DNA of 64,000 bases. Origin: Lachnospiraceae bacterium (lineage in GTDB: Bacteria; Bacillota; Clostridia; Lachnospirales; Lachnospiraceae). Positions 42,984-52,315 of this stretch are shown piece by piece. Below the pieces are notes generated by a model. It had not been told where the DNA came from. It saw only the letters and a program-made list of their open reading frames with translations, and did not search any database. The translations under genes and the position numbers were made by a program. Position 1 is the first letter of the stretch; each line of letters begins with the position of its first letter. The stretch covers positions 18,084-82,083 of the forward strand of contig CAJTBF010000016.1 of the NCBI GenBank assembly GCA_910574195.1, read 5' to 3'.

Positions 42984-43216
42984 CATGACACTACTGGCTG
43001 CCAACTGCGCAACTGCAGGCTGAACTGTTACGACTTTACAGCAAGTGCAAAGTTTTGGGCTAAACTGTTACACACCGCACCATATACTGCGCTGCCTGGT
43101 AACGGCGGATATATTTCCTGTCCGGACAGCCGCCGGCTCCTCATCCATCCAAAAAACAGAAAAAGAAACCTGAAAATATCATCACTCCAGACTTCTTTTT
43201 CCCATTTTCTATTCTT

Positions 43217-43840
43217 TCATTTTTCCTGTTCTCTTACAAACTCTGCAAGCGCTTCTCCCAACATCCTGTGTCCGTTTTCTGTCATATGAATTCCATCTGC
43301 CCCCGGTTCTTTTACCACGGAACCGGCGTCAAAAAACAGACATCCCCACTGCTCTGCAATGGCCCGATAGATAGACGCAAGTTCTCTGGTCTTCCCGGCA
43401 GACTTCTCATCAAACATAGCGTCTTCTGCCTCTTTGATTGGCACCGGTGAGACAAGCACTACTTTCGCCGCCGAATTTCTTACATATAATATATGCCTGA
43501 TTTTCAGAATTACTTCTTCCATCCCGTAGCCAATCTCCGTCGCATTCACATGAAAATGAGATTTTGCATCATTGGTACCAAGCATCACAATCATATAATC
43601 CAGAGGAAGCTGTGACAAAATCACCGGAAGCAAATGCGTAATCCCGCACCGTTCCGGTTCCATCAAGTCCGAAAACACGGTCGTCCTTCCATTTAGTCCC
43701 TCTTCAATCACCCGAAAAGAATCTCCCAGCTCCTTTTCGAGAATCCCGGTCCATCTGATTTCCTCAGTATAGCGCTCTCCCGTCTCCGGTATGTATCCCC
43801 AGGTATTGGAATCCCCAAAGCACAGAATCCTTTTCCGCAT
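43217..43840 (-). CDS. SGNH/GDSL hydrolase
   Basis: 207 aa from the ATG at 43840 (GGAGGAGAAAAG upstream); an upstream ATG at 43870 is less likely. SGNH blocks: GDSNTWGY (catalytic Ser, block I), GLNGRTT (Gly block II), MLGTNDAK (Asn block III) and DGIHMTENGH (Asp and His, block V). Probably a cytosolic esterase or deacetylase acting on acylated sugars. No signal peptide. Monocistronic. Confidence 0.88.
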   Translation of the reverse strand: MRKRILCFGDSNTWGYIPETGERYTEEIRWTGILEKELGDSFRVIEEGLNGRTTVFSDLMEPERCGITHLLPVILSQLPLDYMIVMLGTNDAKSHFHVNATEIGYGMEEVILKIRHILYVRNSAAKVVLVSPVPIKEAEDAMFDEKSAGKTRELASIYRAIAEQWGCLFFDAGSVVKEPGADGIHMTENGHRMLGEALAEFVREQEK

Positions 43841-43972
43841 CTTTTCTCCTCCACTTTCTGTCTTGTACAATTTCCAGGCAAACCTGTTACCGACAGCTTC
43901 TTACATATAAATATACAAAAAGTTCATTACTATCCGGATTTTCTGATATACATACAACATAAAATCCGCCAC

Positions 43973-44006
43973 TGTTCACGGATGCTCCGGTAAACAGTGA
44001 CGGATT
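43973..44006 (-). terminator. Terminator after frlB
   Basis: AATCCG.CACTGTT pairs with AACAGTG.CGGATT; the minus-strand product continues TTTTATGTTG. It also carries the AATCCG palindrome ends seen in other intergenic repeats. Confidence 0.6.
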
Positions 44007-44041
44007 CAACCTACTTAACAGCCGATTTTTCTGACAAAATT

Positions 44042-45055
44042 TTAATATTCAAACTGACGATAGTAGCGGCGGATTACCATCGGATGTCTGAATTCATCCT
44101 CAAGGTGCGCGTCTACACGGTTATTTACCGCATGCATTACCAGATGGGAAATGGAACCGCGGAATTCCGGGCTGATTCCCTTCAGTTCATAATCTTTGCT
44201 GTCGATAATCACATAATTCTTGCAAACTCTCGGAAGGAATCCTGCTACACGTTCTGCCAGCGGACGCTGCTCGTCCTCACCCATGAACAGGGTAACCGGT
44301 GTCTCTGCTTCTACAACCTCCAACATACCGTGGAAGAATTCCGCACAGGTAATGGACTTGGTTCTGATCCAGAGCTGTTCCTCCCAGTAGCACATTGCAT
44401 AGGAGTAGGTTGCTCCCCACTGATCGCCGCTTCCTACGAAATAATGCGGCATATCCGGATTCGCTTTCACATAGTCATACACTTCTTTTGCATATCCTGC
44501 TGCCCACTCATCCGCTTTCTTCTCTACCTCTACCAATGCCAATGCAAGATTTTCATCCATTTCTTTATTGTAGCGGTCATATTCCGGGAATTCCCCGTTG
44601 TTGTACATCAGCCGATTTGCAACCATAAAGAACTTCAACTGTTCATTCTCCGGATAAGAAATGCACCAGTCACAAAGTTTTACGATCTCTGCGTCTGCCT
44701 TGTCTACAAAACCAAATACCTTCGCTCCGATCTCTCTTGCTTTTTCCACAGCCTTTACCATTTCTTCTGTACTTCCTGTTACAGAGGAAAAGATCACGAT
44801 AGAATCTTTGGTAAAGCGCTTATTTCCTGTCGTGATAAATTCTGCCGCATTCTCCACATATACCGGAAGCGCACTTCTTCCTCTCATATAAACTTCTACC
44901 TGAAGACTGGAAGCCCATGTCCCGCCGATACCGATAAAATAGATTCCGTCAAAACCTTTGTTCTGAATCTCATCGACTACTTTTTCGATCTCTCCTCTCA
45001 AAGCAAGTCCGCCATTTACACTGTTGATCTGTTTCTGTTCATCAAATTTTAACAT
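44042..45055 (-). CDS. frlB: SIS-domain fructoselysine-6-phosphate deglycase (FrlB-like)
   Basis: 337 aa, two SIS (sugar isomerase) subdomains. The phosphosugar-binding SSVTGSTEEMVKAVEKA is near residue 90, CAEFFHGMLEVVE is the SIS active-site segment near 240, and the C-terminus RRYYRQFEY closely resembles that of FrlB. FrlB splits fructoselysine 6-phosphate (an Amadori product) into glucose 6-phosphate and lysine. The related deglycase for glucoselysine cannot be excluded. AGGAGGAACG precedes the ATG. Last gene of the frl cluster. Confidence 0.8.
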   Translation of the reverse strand: MLKFDEQKQINSVNGGLALRGEIEKVVDEIQNKGFDGIYFIGIGGTWASSLQVEVYMRGRSALPVYVENAAEFITTGNKRFTKDSIVIFSSVTGSTEEMVKAVEKAREIGAKVFGFVDKADAEIVKLCDWCISYPENEQLKFFMVANRLMYNNGEFPEYDRYNKEMDENLALALVEVEKKADEWAAGYAKEVYDYVKANPDMPHYFVGSGDQWGATYSYAMCYWEEQLWIRTKSITCAEFFHGMLEVVEAETPVTLFMGEDEQRPLAERVAGFLPRVCKNYVIIDSKDYELKGISPEFRGSISHLVMHAVNNRVDAHLEDEFRHPMVIRRYYRQFEY

Positions 45056-45260
45056 GTTGTCGTTCCTCCTGATTTCATTCTGTCTGATCTTTTTATTTTT
45101 TTGTTTTATTTTTTGTTATTTTTGAGCTGATCCTTTTATAATCTTAATTTTACTGCGCTTTACTCTGTCTCCGCGAAGCGCCTTGCTGCGCATAACAAAT
45201 TTCATGTCCCGCAGCCCGTTACCGGGTACTTGACTTGTTTTCGCTTCCCGGCTGCTGTTT

Positions 45261-46004
45261 TTACTTCTCTTCGTCTTTATGAAAATGTACCGTAAAATTA
45301 CACTTATCTCCCCGTGTATAAGATCGGGAGTATTCTATAATCCGATCATTTTCATCACATGTCGTGCACGAGAACAAAAATACAGCCTGTTCCTTTTCAA
45401 TATTTAACATCCTTGCTTCGGACTGCGCCAACTGCGCCAGATCCAGTACCTGCCAGGCCTTCGCCGGATGAATCCCGTAAAACCGATAGATCTCAAACAT
45501 ACTGAATACGGAAAGATCGATGTCTTCCACGTTCGGCACCAGATAATACGGCGTAAAAATCTCCTGCAGGGCAATCGGTTCCCCATCCGCATAATCCAGA
45601 CGTTTAATATAATAAATCGGATCATTCTCCTGAATATGCAGTATAGAGGCGTATTTTGCACCCGCTGCTCTCTGTCCTCTTTGCAGAATCTTTTTTCCGG
45701 AAGATGCCTGCCGTTCCTTCATTGTCTGGGAAAAACCGCCCAGCGCTTCCAGATCACGCTCGTATTTTGCCATGACATAAACGCCTTTTCCCTGTACCCG
45801 TTTCAGTAATCCTTCACTGACCAGCGCATCTATGGCATTGCGCACGGTCAGGCGGTTAATACCATAAGTCTCCGCAAGCATATTTTCCGAAGGGATCGCT
45901 GTTCCCGGCGCATATTCCCCGTCTTCGATTTTGGAACGTACCACTTCCCGCAATTGTATATATACCGGTGCGAGATAATCCACTCCTTTTGATTCTGCCA
46001 ACAC
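45261..46004 (-). CDS. GntR/UTRA regulator (FrlR-like)
   Basis: 247 aa. N-terminal winged helix: PSENMLAETYGINRLTVRNAIDALVSEGLLKRVQGKGVYV (residues about 38-78). The C-terminal UTRA ligand domain (about 100-240) has YYIKRLDYADGEPIALQEI. HutC-subfamily repressors of this kind respond to phosphosugars or amino-sugar adducts. It sits between frlD (14 bp upstream) and frlB, so the ligand is probably an Amadori compound or its phosphate. Confidence 0.88.
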   Translation of the reverse strand: MLAESKGVDYLAPVYIQLREVVRSKIEDGEYAPGTAIPSENMLAETYGINRLTVRNAIDALVSEGLLKRVQGKGVYVMAKYERDLEALGGFSQTMKERQASSGKKILQRGQRAAGAKYASILHIQENDPIYYIKRLDYADGEPIALQEIFTPYYLVPNVEDIDLSVFSMFEIYRFYGIHPAKAWQVLDLAQLAQSEARMLNIEKEQAVFLFSCTTCDENDRIIEYSRSYTRGDKCNFTVHFHKDEEK

Positions 46005-46018
46005 CCATGTCCCCTTTC

Positions 46019-46804
46019 TTACCAGGCTCCGTTATACTCCAATGTCACGCTGGAGTTGGAAGCGCCGTCTTTCATACATTCTTCCACAGGTTTTCCTTCC
46101 AGAATTCCTTTTAAGAATCCGGCGATATAGCTGTCTCCGGCGCCCATCGTATCCACCACATTACACGGAATAATACCAAATGTCTTATATTCGTTTCCGT
46201 CATAGACAATACTGCCCTTATCTCCCAGTGTCGTGATGACCAGTTTCGGCCCACGGTCAAAAATATCCTTCATCTGTGCACGGAGCTCCGGGGTATCTCC
46301 GTCATCCGTTGCAAAGAACAGATAATCTGTGGACGGAATTGCGATGCGTGCCGCCTCATCATCGGGACGGGTAGCCGCATCAAATGCAGTCTTTACACCC
46401 CGGCTCTGTATTTCTGCCAGATTCTCATGAATATATCCCCAAAGACCGGTAACTACCATGTCATGCTCACACAGAAAATCAATCTCTTCTCTGGTCAGTT
46501 TGAAATCTTTCAGAACGCCTTCCTCGTATTCCCCGAACACCCGCTCGCCATCAATCAATTCCACATGTGTAATTGCAGTACTGCCCTCTTCAAACCGGAT
46601 GTGAGATACGTCTACGCCCTTCTCCGCCATCTTTTCCTTCATGATCTTTCCGTACTCATCTGTTCCTACTACGCCTGTATAGGATGCCTCTCCGCCCAGA
46701 CGCACAAAATATACGGCTACATTCACCGGATTCCCGCCCGGATATGATTTTCCGATATTTTCATAAACATCCATACAATTGTCACCGACTGCTGCTAATT
46801 TCAT
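46019..46804 (-). CDS. frlD: PfkB-family fructoselysine 6-kinase (FrlD-like)
   Basis: 261 aa from the ATG at 46804 (GGAGGG 8 nt upstream). Closely follows FrlD: MKLAAVGDNCMDVYENIGKS, YPGGNPVNVAVYFVRLGG, RVFGEYEEGVL, and the PfkB motif DTMGAGDSYIAGFLKG with catalytic Asp, ending LEYNGAW. Phosphorylates fructoselysine at C6 before cleavage by FrlB. No permease is encoded in the cluster, so uptake must occur elsewhere. Confidence 0.88.
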   Translation of the reverse strand: MKLAAVGDNCMDVYENIGKSYPGGNPVNVAVYFVRLGGEASYTGVVGTDEYGKIMKEKMAEKGVDVSHIRFEEGSTAITHVELIDGERVFGEYEEGVLKDFKLTREEIDFLCEHDMVVTGLWGYIHENLAEIQSRGVKTAFDAATRPDDEAARIAIPSTDYLFFATDDGDTPELRAQMKDIFDRGPKLVITTLGDKGSIVYDGNEYKTFGIIPCNVVDTMGAGDSYIAGFLKGILEGKPVEECMKDGASNSSVTLEYNGAW

Positions 46805-46882
46805 ACCAAATCCCTCCATTCTTATTTTTCTGTTCCTTAGAAATAACAGTGACGCAAAAAACAGACTGATATACCGGTAATT

Positions 46883-47617
46883 TTACTTCACAGGCACTGT
46901 ATTTGTAAGTTCACTTCCAAGACAGATATACTCTGCGCGTGTCACTTCCTGAAAACACTCAAATACTTTATCTGCATCGTCTCTTGAAACACCGGACTGG
47001 TACAGAATCGGCGTCCCTTCCTCCACCTGCAGATACCCCGCTTCCCTTTCATCACAACTGGAAATACTGATTTTTTCATATCCCGTCCTTATCTCCACGC
47101 CGTAATACTCTCTCAGTACATCATATAAGGATACTTTTCCAAAATCGTAGGTATCCAGCTCCGGAAAACGTTCGGCATCCAGATGAATCACTGAAATCAT
47201 AACCGGAATCCCGTCCATGATCCATACACGTTCCAGACGCCAAAGCTTATGTCCCAGAGGCAATTCCATCTTCCGGCCGATACTTTTGGAAGTTTCGCAA
47301 AGTGAGAAATCCAGCATTTTACTCACCATCTCCCGACCGGCATCCGCTGCCGTCCGGTGCATTCCCCGTACATCCTGCAGGTTCCGGACCACTTTTTCCT
47401 GTGCAACAAAGGTTCCTGATCCATTCTTATTATAAATCTTTCCCTGCAAGATCAACTGCTTTATAGCGCTCCGAAGCGTGGAGCGATTCAAATTCCACAT
47501 ATTGCACATCGTACGTTCCGAAGGAAGCTTGTCATGTGCCTGCAGTCTGTTTTTTATTATATAACTTTCTATTTTCTCAATCGCCTCATCGCGAGGCTTC
47601 TGACGCTCTAACTTCAT
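46883..47617 (-). CDS. Second GntR/UTRA regulator
   Basis: 244 aa from the ATG at 47617 (AGGGAGGAAG upstream); the longer frame to 47755 has no ribosome binding site. Winged helix LPSERTMCNMWNLNRSTLRSAIKQLILQGKIYNKNGSGTFV (residues about 30-70) and UTRA domain with LWRLERVWIMDGIPVMISVIH. First gene of the frl cluster and divergent from the amidohydrolase gene, so it may control both across the 650-bp AT-rich gap. Confidence 0.88.
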   Translation of the reverse strand: MKLERQKPRDEAIEKIESYIIKNRLQAHDKLPSERTMCNMWNLNRSTLRSAIKQLILQGKIYNKNGSGTFVAQEKVVRNLQDVRGMHRTAADAGREMVSKMLDFSLCETSKSIGRKMELPLGHKLWRLERVWIMDGIPVMISVIHLDAERFPELDTYDFGKVSLYDVLREYYGVEIRTGYEKISISSCDEREAGYLQVEEGTPILYQSGVSRDDADKVFECFQEVTRAEYICLGSELTNTVPVK

Positions 47618-48267
47618 AATACTTCCTCCCTGCGACCTGTCGGATGCAGTACATTCGCTCCGCAAGACATATATTATGAGCACATGCTTACCGGATTGCT
47701 TATGTCCAATATAGCATTCTTTTTTTATCTTAGAGCATCTATTCAAAAAAGTCAATTTCTTCTTTGCATCACCCTTTTCTAAATATGTTTATCTATTTTT
47801 CATACCGGTTTGAATGTCTTAAATATAGCATACTTATATATAAGTGTCAATTCTGCAACTTTCACATATTTTTACATCCTTTTTTGTACAGTATCACCAC
47901 TTTATTTTGTGCATTTTGTATAATTTAATCTTATTTTTCTTTTTGTACTCTTTTTCTATCTCTTTTTTCTCTCGATAATTTCATCTTTTTACCTACTATA
48001 TTTTTTTATTTTTATAATATCATCCAAACTTTTTCATACCAATTTCCCATCCATACATCATCAATCTACTATATAATATCATTTCTTTTTCAATCCACTT
48101 TTTTTCCTTTTTTCTGTTTTTCACAAGATTTTATCCGTTTTTTTGTGAAATTCTACCTTTTTATATTTATTTTCTTATTTTCATTGAATAAAATCATTTT
48201 CCATGATATCATTTTCTAAAATTGGTATGTTTTTATAGAAACTTATCTTAAAACAAAGGAGGTACTT
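47618..48267. promoter_or_regulatory. 650-bp AT-rich divergent control region
   Basis: No gene. It holds the 14-bp perfect palindrome ACTTATATATAAGT (47832-47845). Related half-sites include ATACCGGT near 47803, CATACCAATTT near 48043 and the inverted AAATTGGTATG near 48219, close to the amidohydrolase start. These are candidate GntR operators. The base composition is extremely T-rich, unlike its neighbours. Confidence 0.5.
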
Positions 48268-49809
48268 ATGCAAGCAGCAGACATTCTTTTAAAATCAAAT
48301 CATATTTTTACGGGAAAGGAAGATTCTCCCCAGCCCGGTTTTGTCGCAATCAAAGGAAATAAAATCGCGGCGGTGGGAGAAGACGACGGCAATGAATATA
48401 TCGGGGAAGATACCCGTGTTTTCGATCTGGGCAATCAAGTGATCTGTCCCGGTTTCGTGGACGCTCATTGCTTTTTCACAGGCCATTTACTGACATTGGC
48501 CGGAACAGACTTACATACCTGTACAACAGAACAGGAAGTACTGGAGAAGATTTCCTCCCTCCAAAGCACTTTGAAACCCGGCCAGCCCCTGCTCGCCAGA
48601 GGTCTGAAAGCAGATTTCACTGCTTTGACAACAGAGGAACTGGATCGGGCATTTCCCACACTTCCGGTGATTCTTTTCCACGAGGGCGGCGAAAGCTGTT
48701 ACATGAACACGGCCGCAAAAGATACCTATCAATTCACCCCGGACACCTGTTGGTCTGAAAGTTACTGGAAACTTTTAAAATACATTTTAAATGAAAAAGA
48801 GTTCTCTGTTCCTAATTTCAAAGAATATCTCAAACTGATGAATGCCCGCGGCATTACTTCCGTAAAAGAGATGGGATATGATGACTTTTATGGATTTACT
48901 GATGTGCTTAAGGAACTGGAAGAACAGAACGCCCTCACCCTGCGCGTCCACTTTATGAGCCAGCCTGTCGGCGCTCCCATGAACCTGGAATATGGGAAAC
49001 GCATGCGCCATATGTTCACCGGACCTTTTGTACATTTCTCCGGATACAATCAGATGACAGACGGTTCCATCAGCCAATTGGAAGGGGACATGAAAGAACC
49101 TTATCTCTGTGCGGATACTTGTTGCGTAAAGGACATTGACTGGAATACTCTGCGAAGCGACGCACTTGCTGCAGACGCGGAAAATTTCCGTTTCTCTCTT
49201 CATGCACAGGGCGACGGAGCCATCGGAAAAACAGTCGATATTTTTGAGGATTGTAAAAAAGGTGCAGACGGAAAACTGGTAAACCGGCATGCCATCACAG
49301 ATCTGGAATGTTCCGATCCGGCCGACCTGGAACGGATGGGACAGCTTGGCATTACCGCCGAAGTATATCCGCAGATTATGGCTATTGCAGATCGGGAAAG
49401 CAAACTCTCCATGATTCAGGAAAAGATCGGAGAGGAACGCGGAAAGCATTACTGGAACAGAAGAAAAATGGTAGATTCCGGTGTGGTAGTATCCTGCGCA
49501 ACCGATCTTCCACTTGTGTATGATGATATCCCGGAATCTATCTATCACAGTGTAGGCGGAAGATTCCCGGAAGGCGGAGAACCTTTTAATACAGAGAACA
49601 CACTGACCGTCGGTGAATTGTTACGCGCGTGGACATATGGCGGCCAGTATAATCTGGGATGTGAAAAAGAACTGGGGACTCTGGAAGCCGGCAAACTTGC
49701 GGATATCGCTGTATTGGATGCCGATGTATTCCATACTCCGATGGAGCAGATTCGTGAAGTAAAAGTAGCCATGACGATCGTAGACGGGAAGATTGTATAT
49801 CAGAAATAG
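48268..49809 (+). CDS. Amidohydrolase family protein (YtcJ-like, Amidohydro_3)
   Basis: 513 aa. N-terminal beta-sandwich strand ADILLKSNHIFTGKEDSPQPG, GFVDAHCFFTGH (first metal site; HxH is HCFFTGH here, with the second His displaced as in YtcJ-type enzymes), SLHAQGDGAIGKTVDIFE, CATDLPLVYDD (late Asp), and C-terminal GTLEAGKLADIAVLD. AAGGAGGTAC precedes the ATG. Cytosolic metal-dependent hydrolase; substrate unknown. Divergence from the frl regulators suggests a role with Amadori or N-acyl compounds (inference). Confidence 0.82.
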   Translation: MQAADILLKSNHIFTGKEDSPQPGFVAIKGNKIAAVGEDDGNEYIGEDTRVFDLGNQVICPGFVDAHCFFTGHLLTLAGTDLHTCTTEQEVLEKISSLQSTLKPGQPLLARGLKADFTALTTEELDRAFPTLPVILFHEGGESCYMNTAAKDTYQFTPDTCWSESYWKLLKYILNEKEFSVPNFKEYLKLMNARGITSVKEMGYDDFYGFTDVLKELEEQNALTLRVHFMSQPVGAPMNLEYGKRMRHMFTGPFVHFSGYNQMTDGSISQLEGDMKEPYLCADTCCVKDIDWNTLRSDALAADAENFRFSLHAQGDGAIGKTVDIFEDCKKGADGKLVNRHAITDLECSDPADLERMGQLGITAEVYPQIMAIADRESKLSMIQEKIGEERGKHYWNRRKMVDSGVVVSCATDLPLVYDDIPESIYHSVGGRFPEGGEPFNTENTLTVGELLRAWTYGGQYNLGCEKELGTLEAGKLADIAVLDADVFHTPMEQIREVKVAMTIVDGKIVYQK

Positions 49810-49868
49810 AACGAAGATATCAGAAGCAGAACAAAGATATCAGAAGCAGAACAAAGATATCAGAAACA
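49809..49868. repeat. Three tandem 20-bp repeats
   Basis: Unit GAACAAAGATATCAGAAGCA repeated three times (49809-49828, 49829-49848, 49849-49868) with one change in the first and third copies. It starts at the amidohydrolase stop codon and runs into the terminator, which suggests replication slippage. Confidence 0.85.
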
Positions 49869-49881
49869 GAACAAAAAATGC

Positions 49882-49927
49882 CCCTCTCCCGGAAAGGAAC
49901 ACATTCTTTCCGGGAAAGGGACTATTT
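49882..49927. terminator. Bidirectional terminator between amidohydrolase and glnN
   Basis: TCCCGGAAAG (49887-49896) pairs with CTTTCCGGGA (49906-49915). Plus-strand tail ACTATTTTTA; minus-strand tail GCATTTTTTG. It serves both convergent genes. Confidence 0.8.
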
Positions 49928-49947
49928 TTACTGCCCGCCGTTTCCTC

Positions 49948-52062
49948 TTAAACCTCAAAAATCAGGTCTCCATAGGAAGGCATCGGCCATAATTCTTTAT
50001 CCACAATCATCTCCAGCTTATCTACCGGGCTTCTTAAAGCCTCCATAGCAGGGAATACATCCGTATGATAGAAGTTTGCCTGCACCGGGCCTTCCTCCTT
50101 TGCCGCCGCCTCTTCGGTCACATTCCTCAAAACAGACAAAGCGGTTCTTGTCTCTTTCAAAAGTTCTGTCACCTCTGCCAGTGTATCGGACTGTACACTG
50201 GTGTCCGCGCCAGCTTCTTTTACTGCCAGAACCGTATCTGCCAATACCTTCGTGTATCCCATAACCGCCGGGATAATCTGCTTACTTGCCATATCAATCA
50301 TCGTACGAGCTTCGATATTGATGGCCTTTGCATAAGTCTCATACTGAATTTCTGCACGGGATTCCAGTTCCGTTTTTGTAAATACATTAAAACGTTCAAA
50401 TAATTTTACGGATTTTTCCGTTGTGATCGCCGGAATTGCCTCTACCATAGACCGAATATTCGGCAATCCTCTTCTCTCTGCCTCTGCAACCCATTCTTCC
50501 GAGTATCCGTTGCCATTGAACACGATTCTCTGATTCTCAATCATATATTCTTTGATTAAGTCATGCACTGCAAGTTCAAAATCTTCCGCTTTTTCCAACA
50601 CATCACATACATCTGCAAACGCTTCCGCTACAATCGTATTCAACACAATATTGGAATTTGCAATGGAATCCCTTGACCCCACCATACGGAACTCAAATTT
50701 ATTTCCGGTAAATGCAAACGGAGAAGTTCTGTTTCGATCTGTCGCATCTTTGGACAAATCCGGCAGCGTGGCAACACCTGTCTGCAGCTTTCCGCTTTTC
50801 AGACTGTGGGTCGCAATCCCGGTGCTGACCAGCTGTTCCATCACATCTTCCAGCTGTTCTCCGAGAAAAACAGAAATAATTGCCGGCGGCGCTTCATTGG
50901 CTCCAAGTCTGTGATCATTCCCCGGATCCGCAGCCGATTCCCTCAGTAAGTCCGCATGTGTATTGACCGCCTTCAAAATACAGCTCAGCACCAGAAGAAA
51001 CTGTGTATTTTCATGCGGTGTCTTTCCCGGTTCCAGCATATTAATACCGTCGTCTGTTATAATAGACCAGTTATTATGTTTTCCGGAACCATTCACCCCC
51101 GCAAAAGGCTTCTCATGAAGCAGACACTTCATTCCATGCTGGCATGCCACTCTTTTCAAAGTCTGCATTACGATCTGATTATGATCTACCGCAATATTCG
51201 CTTCCGCATAAATCGGCGCCAGTTCATGCTGCGCCGGAGCCACCTCGTTATGCTGCGTTTTTGCCGTTACTCCAACCTTCCATAATTCCGTGTTCACGTC
51301 TTTCATAAAAGAAGCGATTCTCTGGCGGATTGTTCCGAAATAATGATCGTCTAATTCCTGCCCCTTCGGCGGCATAGCGCCAAACAAAGTACGTCCCGCA
51401 TAGATCAGATCTTTTCTCTGTCTGAATTTGGACGCGTCCACCAAAAAATACTCCTGCTCCGGTCCCACAGACGGTGTTACCTTTTTGGAAGTCGTATTTC
51501 CAAATAAGCGAAGCAGCCGCAGCGCCTGTACATTGATCGCTTCCATGGAACGTAGCAGCGGTGTCTTCTGATCCAGTGCTTCTCCCGTATAAGAGCAAAA
51601 TGCCGTAGGAATGCAGAGTGTCGCGCCTGCCGCATCCTGCCTTACAAATGCCGGCGAGGTACAATCCCATACCGTGTATCCCCTCGCTTCAAAGGTCGCC
51701 CGCAACCCTCCGGAAGGGAACGAAGATGCATCCGGTTCTCCCTTAATTAATTCTTTTCCGGAAAAGCTCATCAGAATTTTTCCATTCTGCATCGGTGCAG
51801 AAATAAAGGAATCCTGTTTCTCCGCCGTTACACCTGTAAGCGGCAGAAACCAGTGTGTATAATGAGTCGCTCCTTTTTCAATGGCCCATTCCTTCATCTC
51901 ATGTGCAATGACATCCGCCGTCTCCAGATCCAGTTCCTTTCCTTCCTCAATAGTTTTCTTTAGATTTTTATAAACTTTTTTGGGTAAACGTTCCTGCATT
52001 ACCGTATCATTAAATACGTTTTCACCAAAAATATCCGCTACATTGAACAATTCTGCACTCAT
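49948..52062 (-). CDS. glnN: Type III glutamine synthetase
   Basis: 704 aa, the size of GSIII (type I is about 450). Conserved elements: [11 protein letters not shown] near residue 62, [47 protein letters not shown] (active-site region), and [21 protein letters not shown]. Converts glutamate, ATP and ammonia to glutamine. GGAAAGAG precedes the ATG. Transcribed alone, with a promoter and attenuator-like hairpin about 135-215 bp upstream. Confidence 0.95.
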   Translation of the reverse strand: MSAELFNVADIFGENVFNDTVMQERLPKKVYKNLKKTIEEGKELDLETADVIAHEMKEWAIEKGATHYTHWFLPLTGVTAEKQDSFISAPMQNGKILMSFSGKELIKGEPDASSFPSGGLRATFEARGYTVWDCTSPAFVRQDAAGATLCIPTAFCSYTGEALDQKTPLLRSMEAINVQALRLLRLFGNTTSKKVTPSVGPEQEYFLVDASKFRQRKDLIYAGRTLFGAMPPKGQELDDHYFGTIRQRIASFMKDVNTELWKVGVTAKTQHNEVAPAQHELAPIYAEANIAVDHNQIVMQTLKRVACQHGMKCLLHEKPFAGVNGSGKHNNWSIITDDGINMLEPGKTPHENTQFLLVLSCILKAVNTHADLLRESAADPGNDHRLGANEAPPAIISVFLGEQLEDVMEQLVSTGIATHSLKSGKLQTGVATLPDLSKDATDRNRTSPFAFTGNKFEFRMVGSRDSIANSNIVLNTIVAEAFADVCDVLEKAEDFELAVHDLIKEYMIENQRIVFNGNGYSEEWVAEAERRGLPNIRSMVEAIPAITTEKSVKLFERFNVFTKTELESRAEIQYETYAKAINIEARTMIDMASKQIIPAVMGYTKVLADTVLAVKEAGADTSVQSDTLAEVTELLKETRTALSVLRNVTEEAAAKEEGPVQANFYHTDVFPAMEALRSPVDKLEMIVDKELWPMPSYGDLIFEV

Positions 52063-52195
52063 ACACTCTTTCCTTTCTGCTCATCTTACTTTTTACAAGT
52101 TCTTACGAGAATCCTTCACCCAAACACCGGCAAATAAAATCCCTGGAAACTGATCACGCCGGAGATTCTCTGTAAAAATCATCCCCATATGACCA

Positions 52196-52277
52196 AAAAG
52201 GGCACTCCAAGCAACCTTGGAACGCCCTTGTTCGTTTCTACGTCTGTCAGTATAACGCAACTGCACAAAAAACGCAA
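52196..52277 (-). promoter_or_regulatory. glnN promoter followed by an intrinsic terminator (attenuator or fba terminator)
   Basis: Minus strand TTGCGT (52277-52272), 17-bp spacer, TATACT (52254-52249), start near 52242. The hairpin AAGGGCGTTCCAAGG/CTTGGAGTGCCCTT with TTTTT (52229-52196) lies only 15-45 nt downstream of that start. It can end the fba transcript and would also abort glnN transcripts unless bypassed. Confidence 0.55.
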
Positions 52278-52315
52278 GTAAAATTTATAAAAATACTTAT
52301 TTACTATTCAGATCA

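Noticed and set aside
43997..45052. 351-codon plus-strand ORF antisense to frlB
   Set aside because: It is complementary to a clear FrlB-like SIS gene over its full length and resembles no family.
48787..49548. 253-codon minus-strand ORF in the amidohydrolase
   Set aside because: It is an antisense shadow with no start signal.
49809..49868. Possible CRISPR array
   Set aside because: The three 20-bp units are directly adjacent with no spacers, and no cas genes are in the window.
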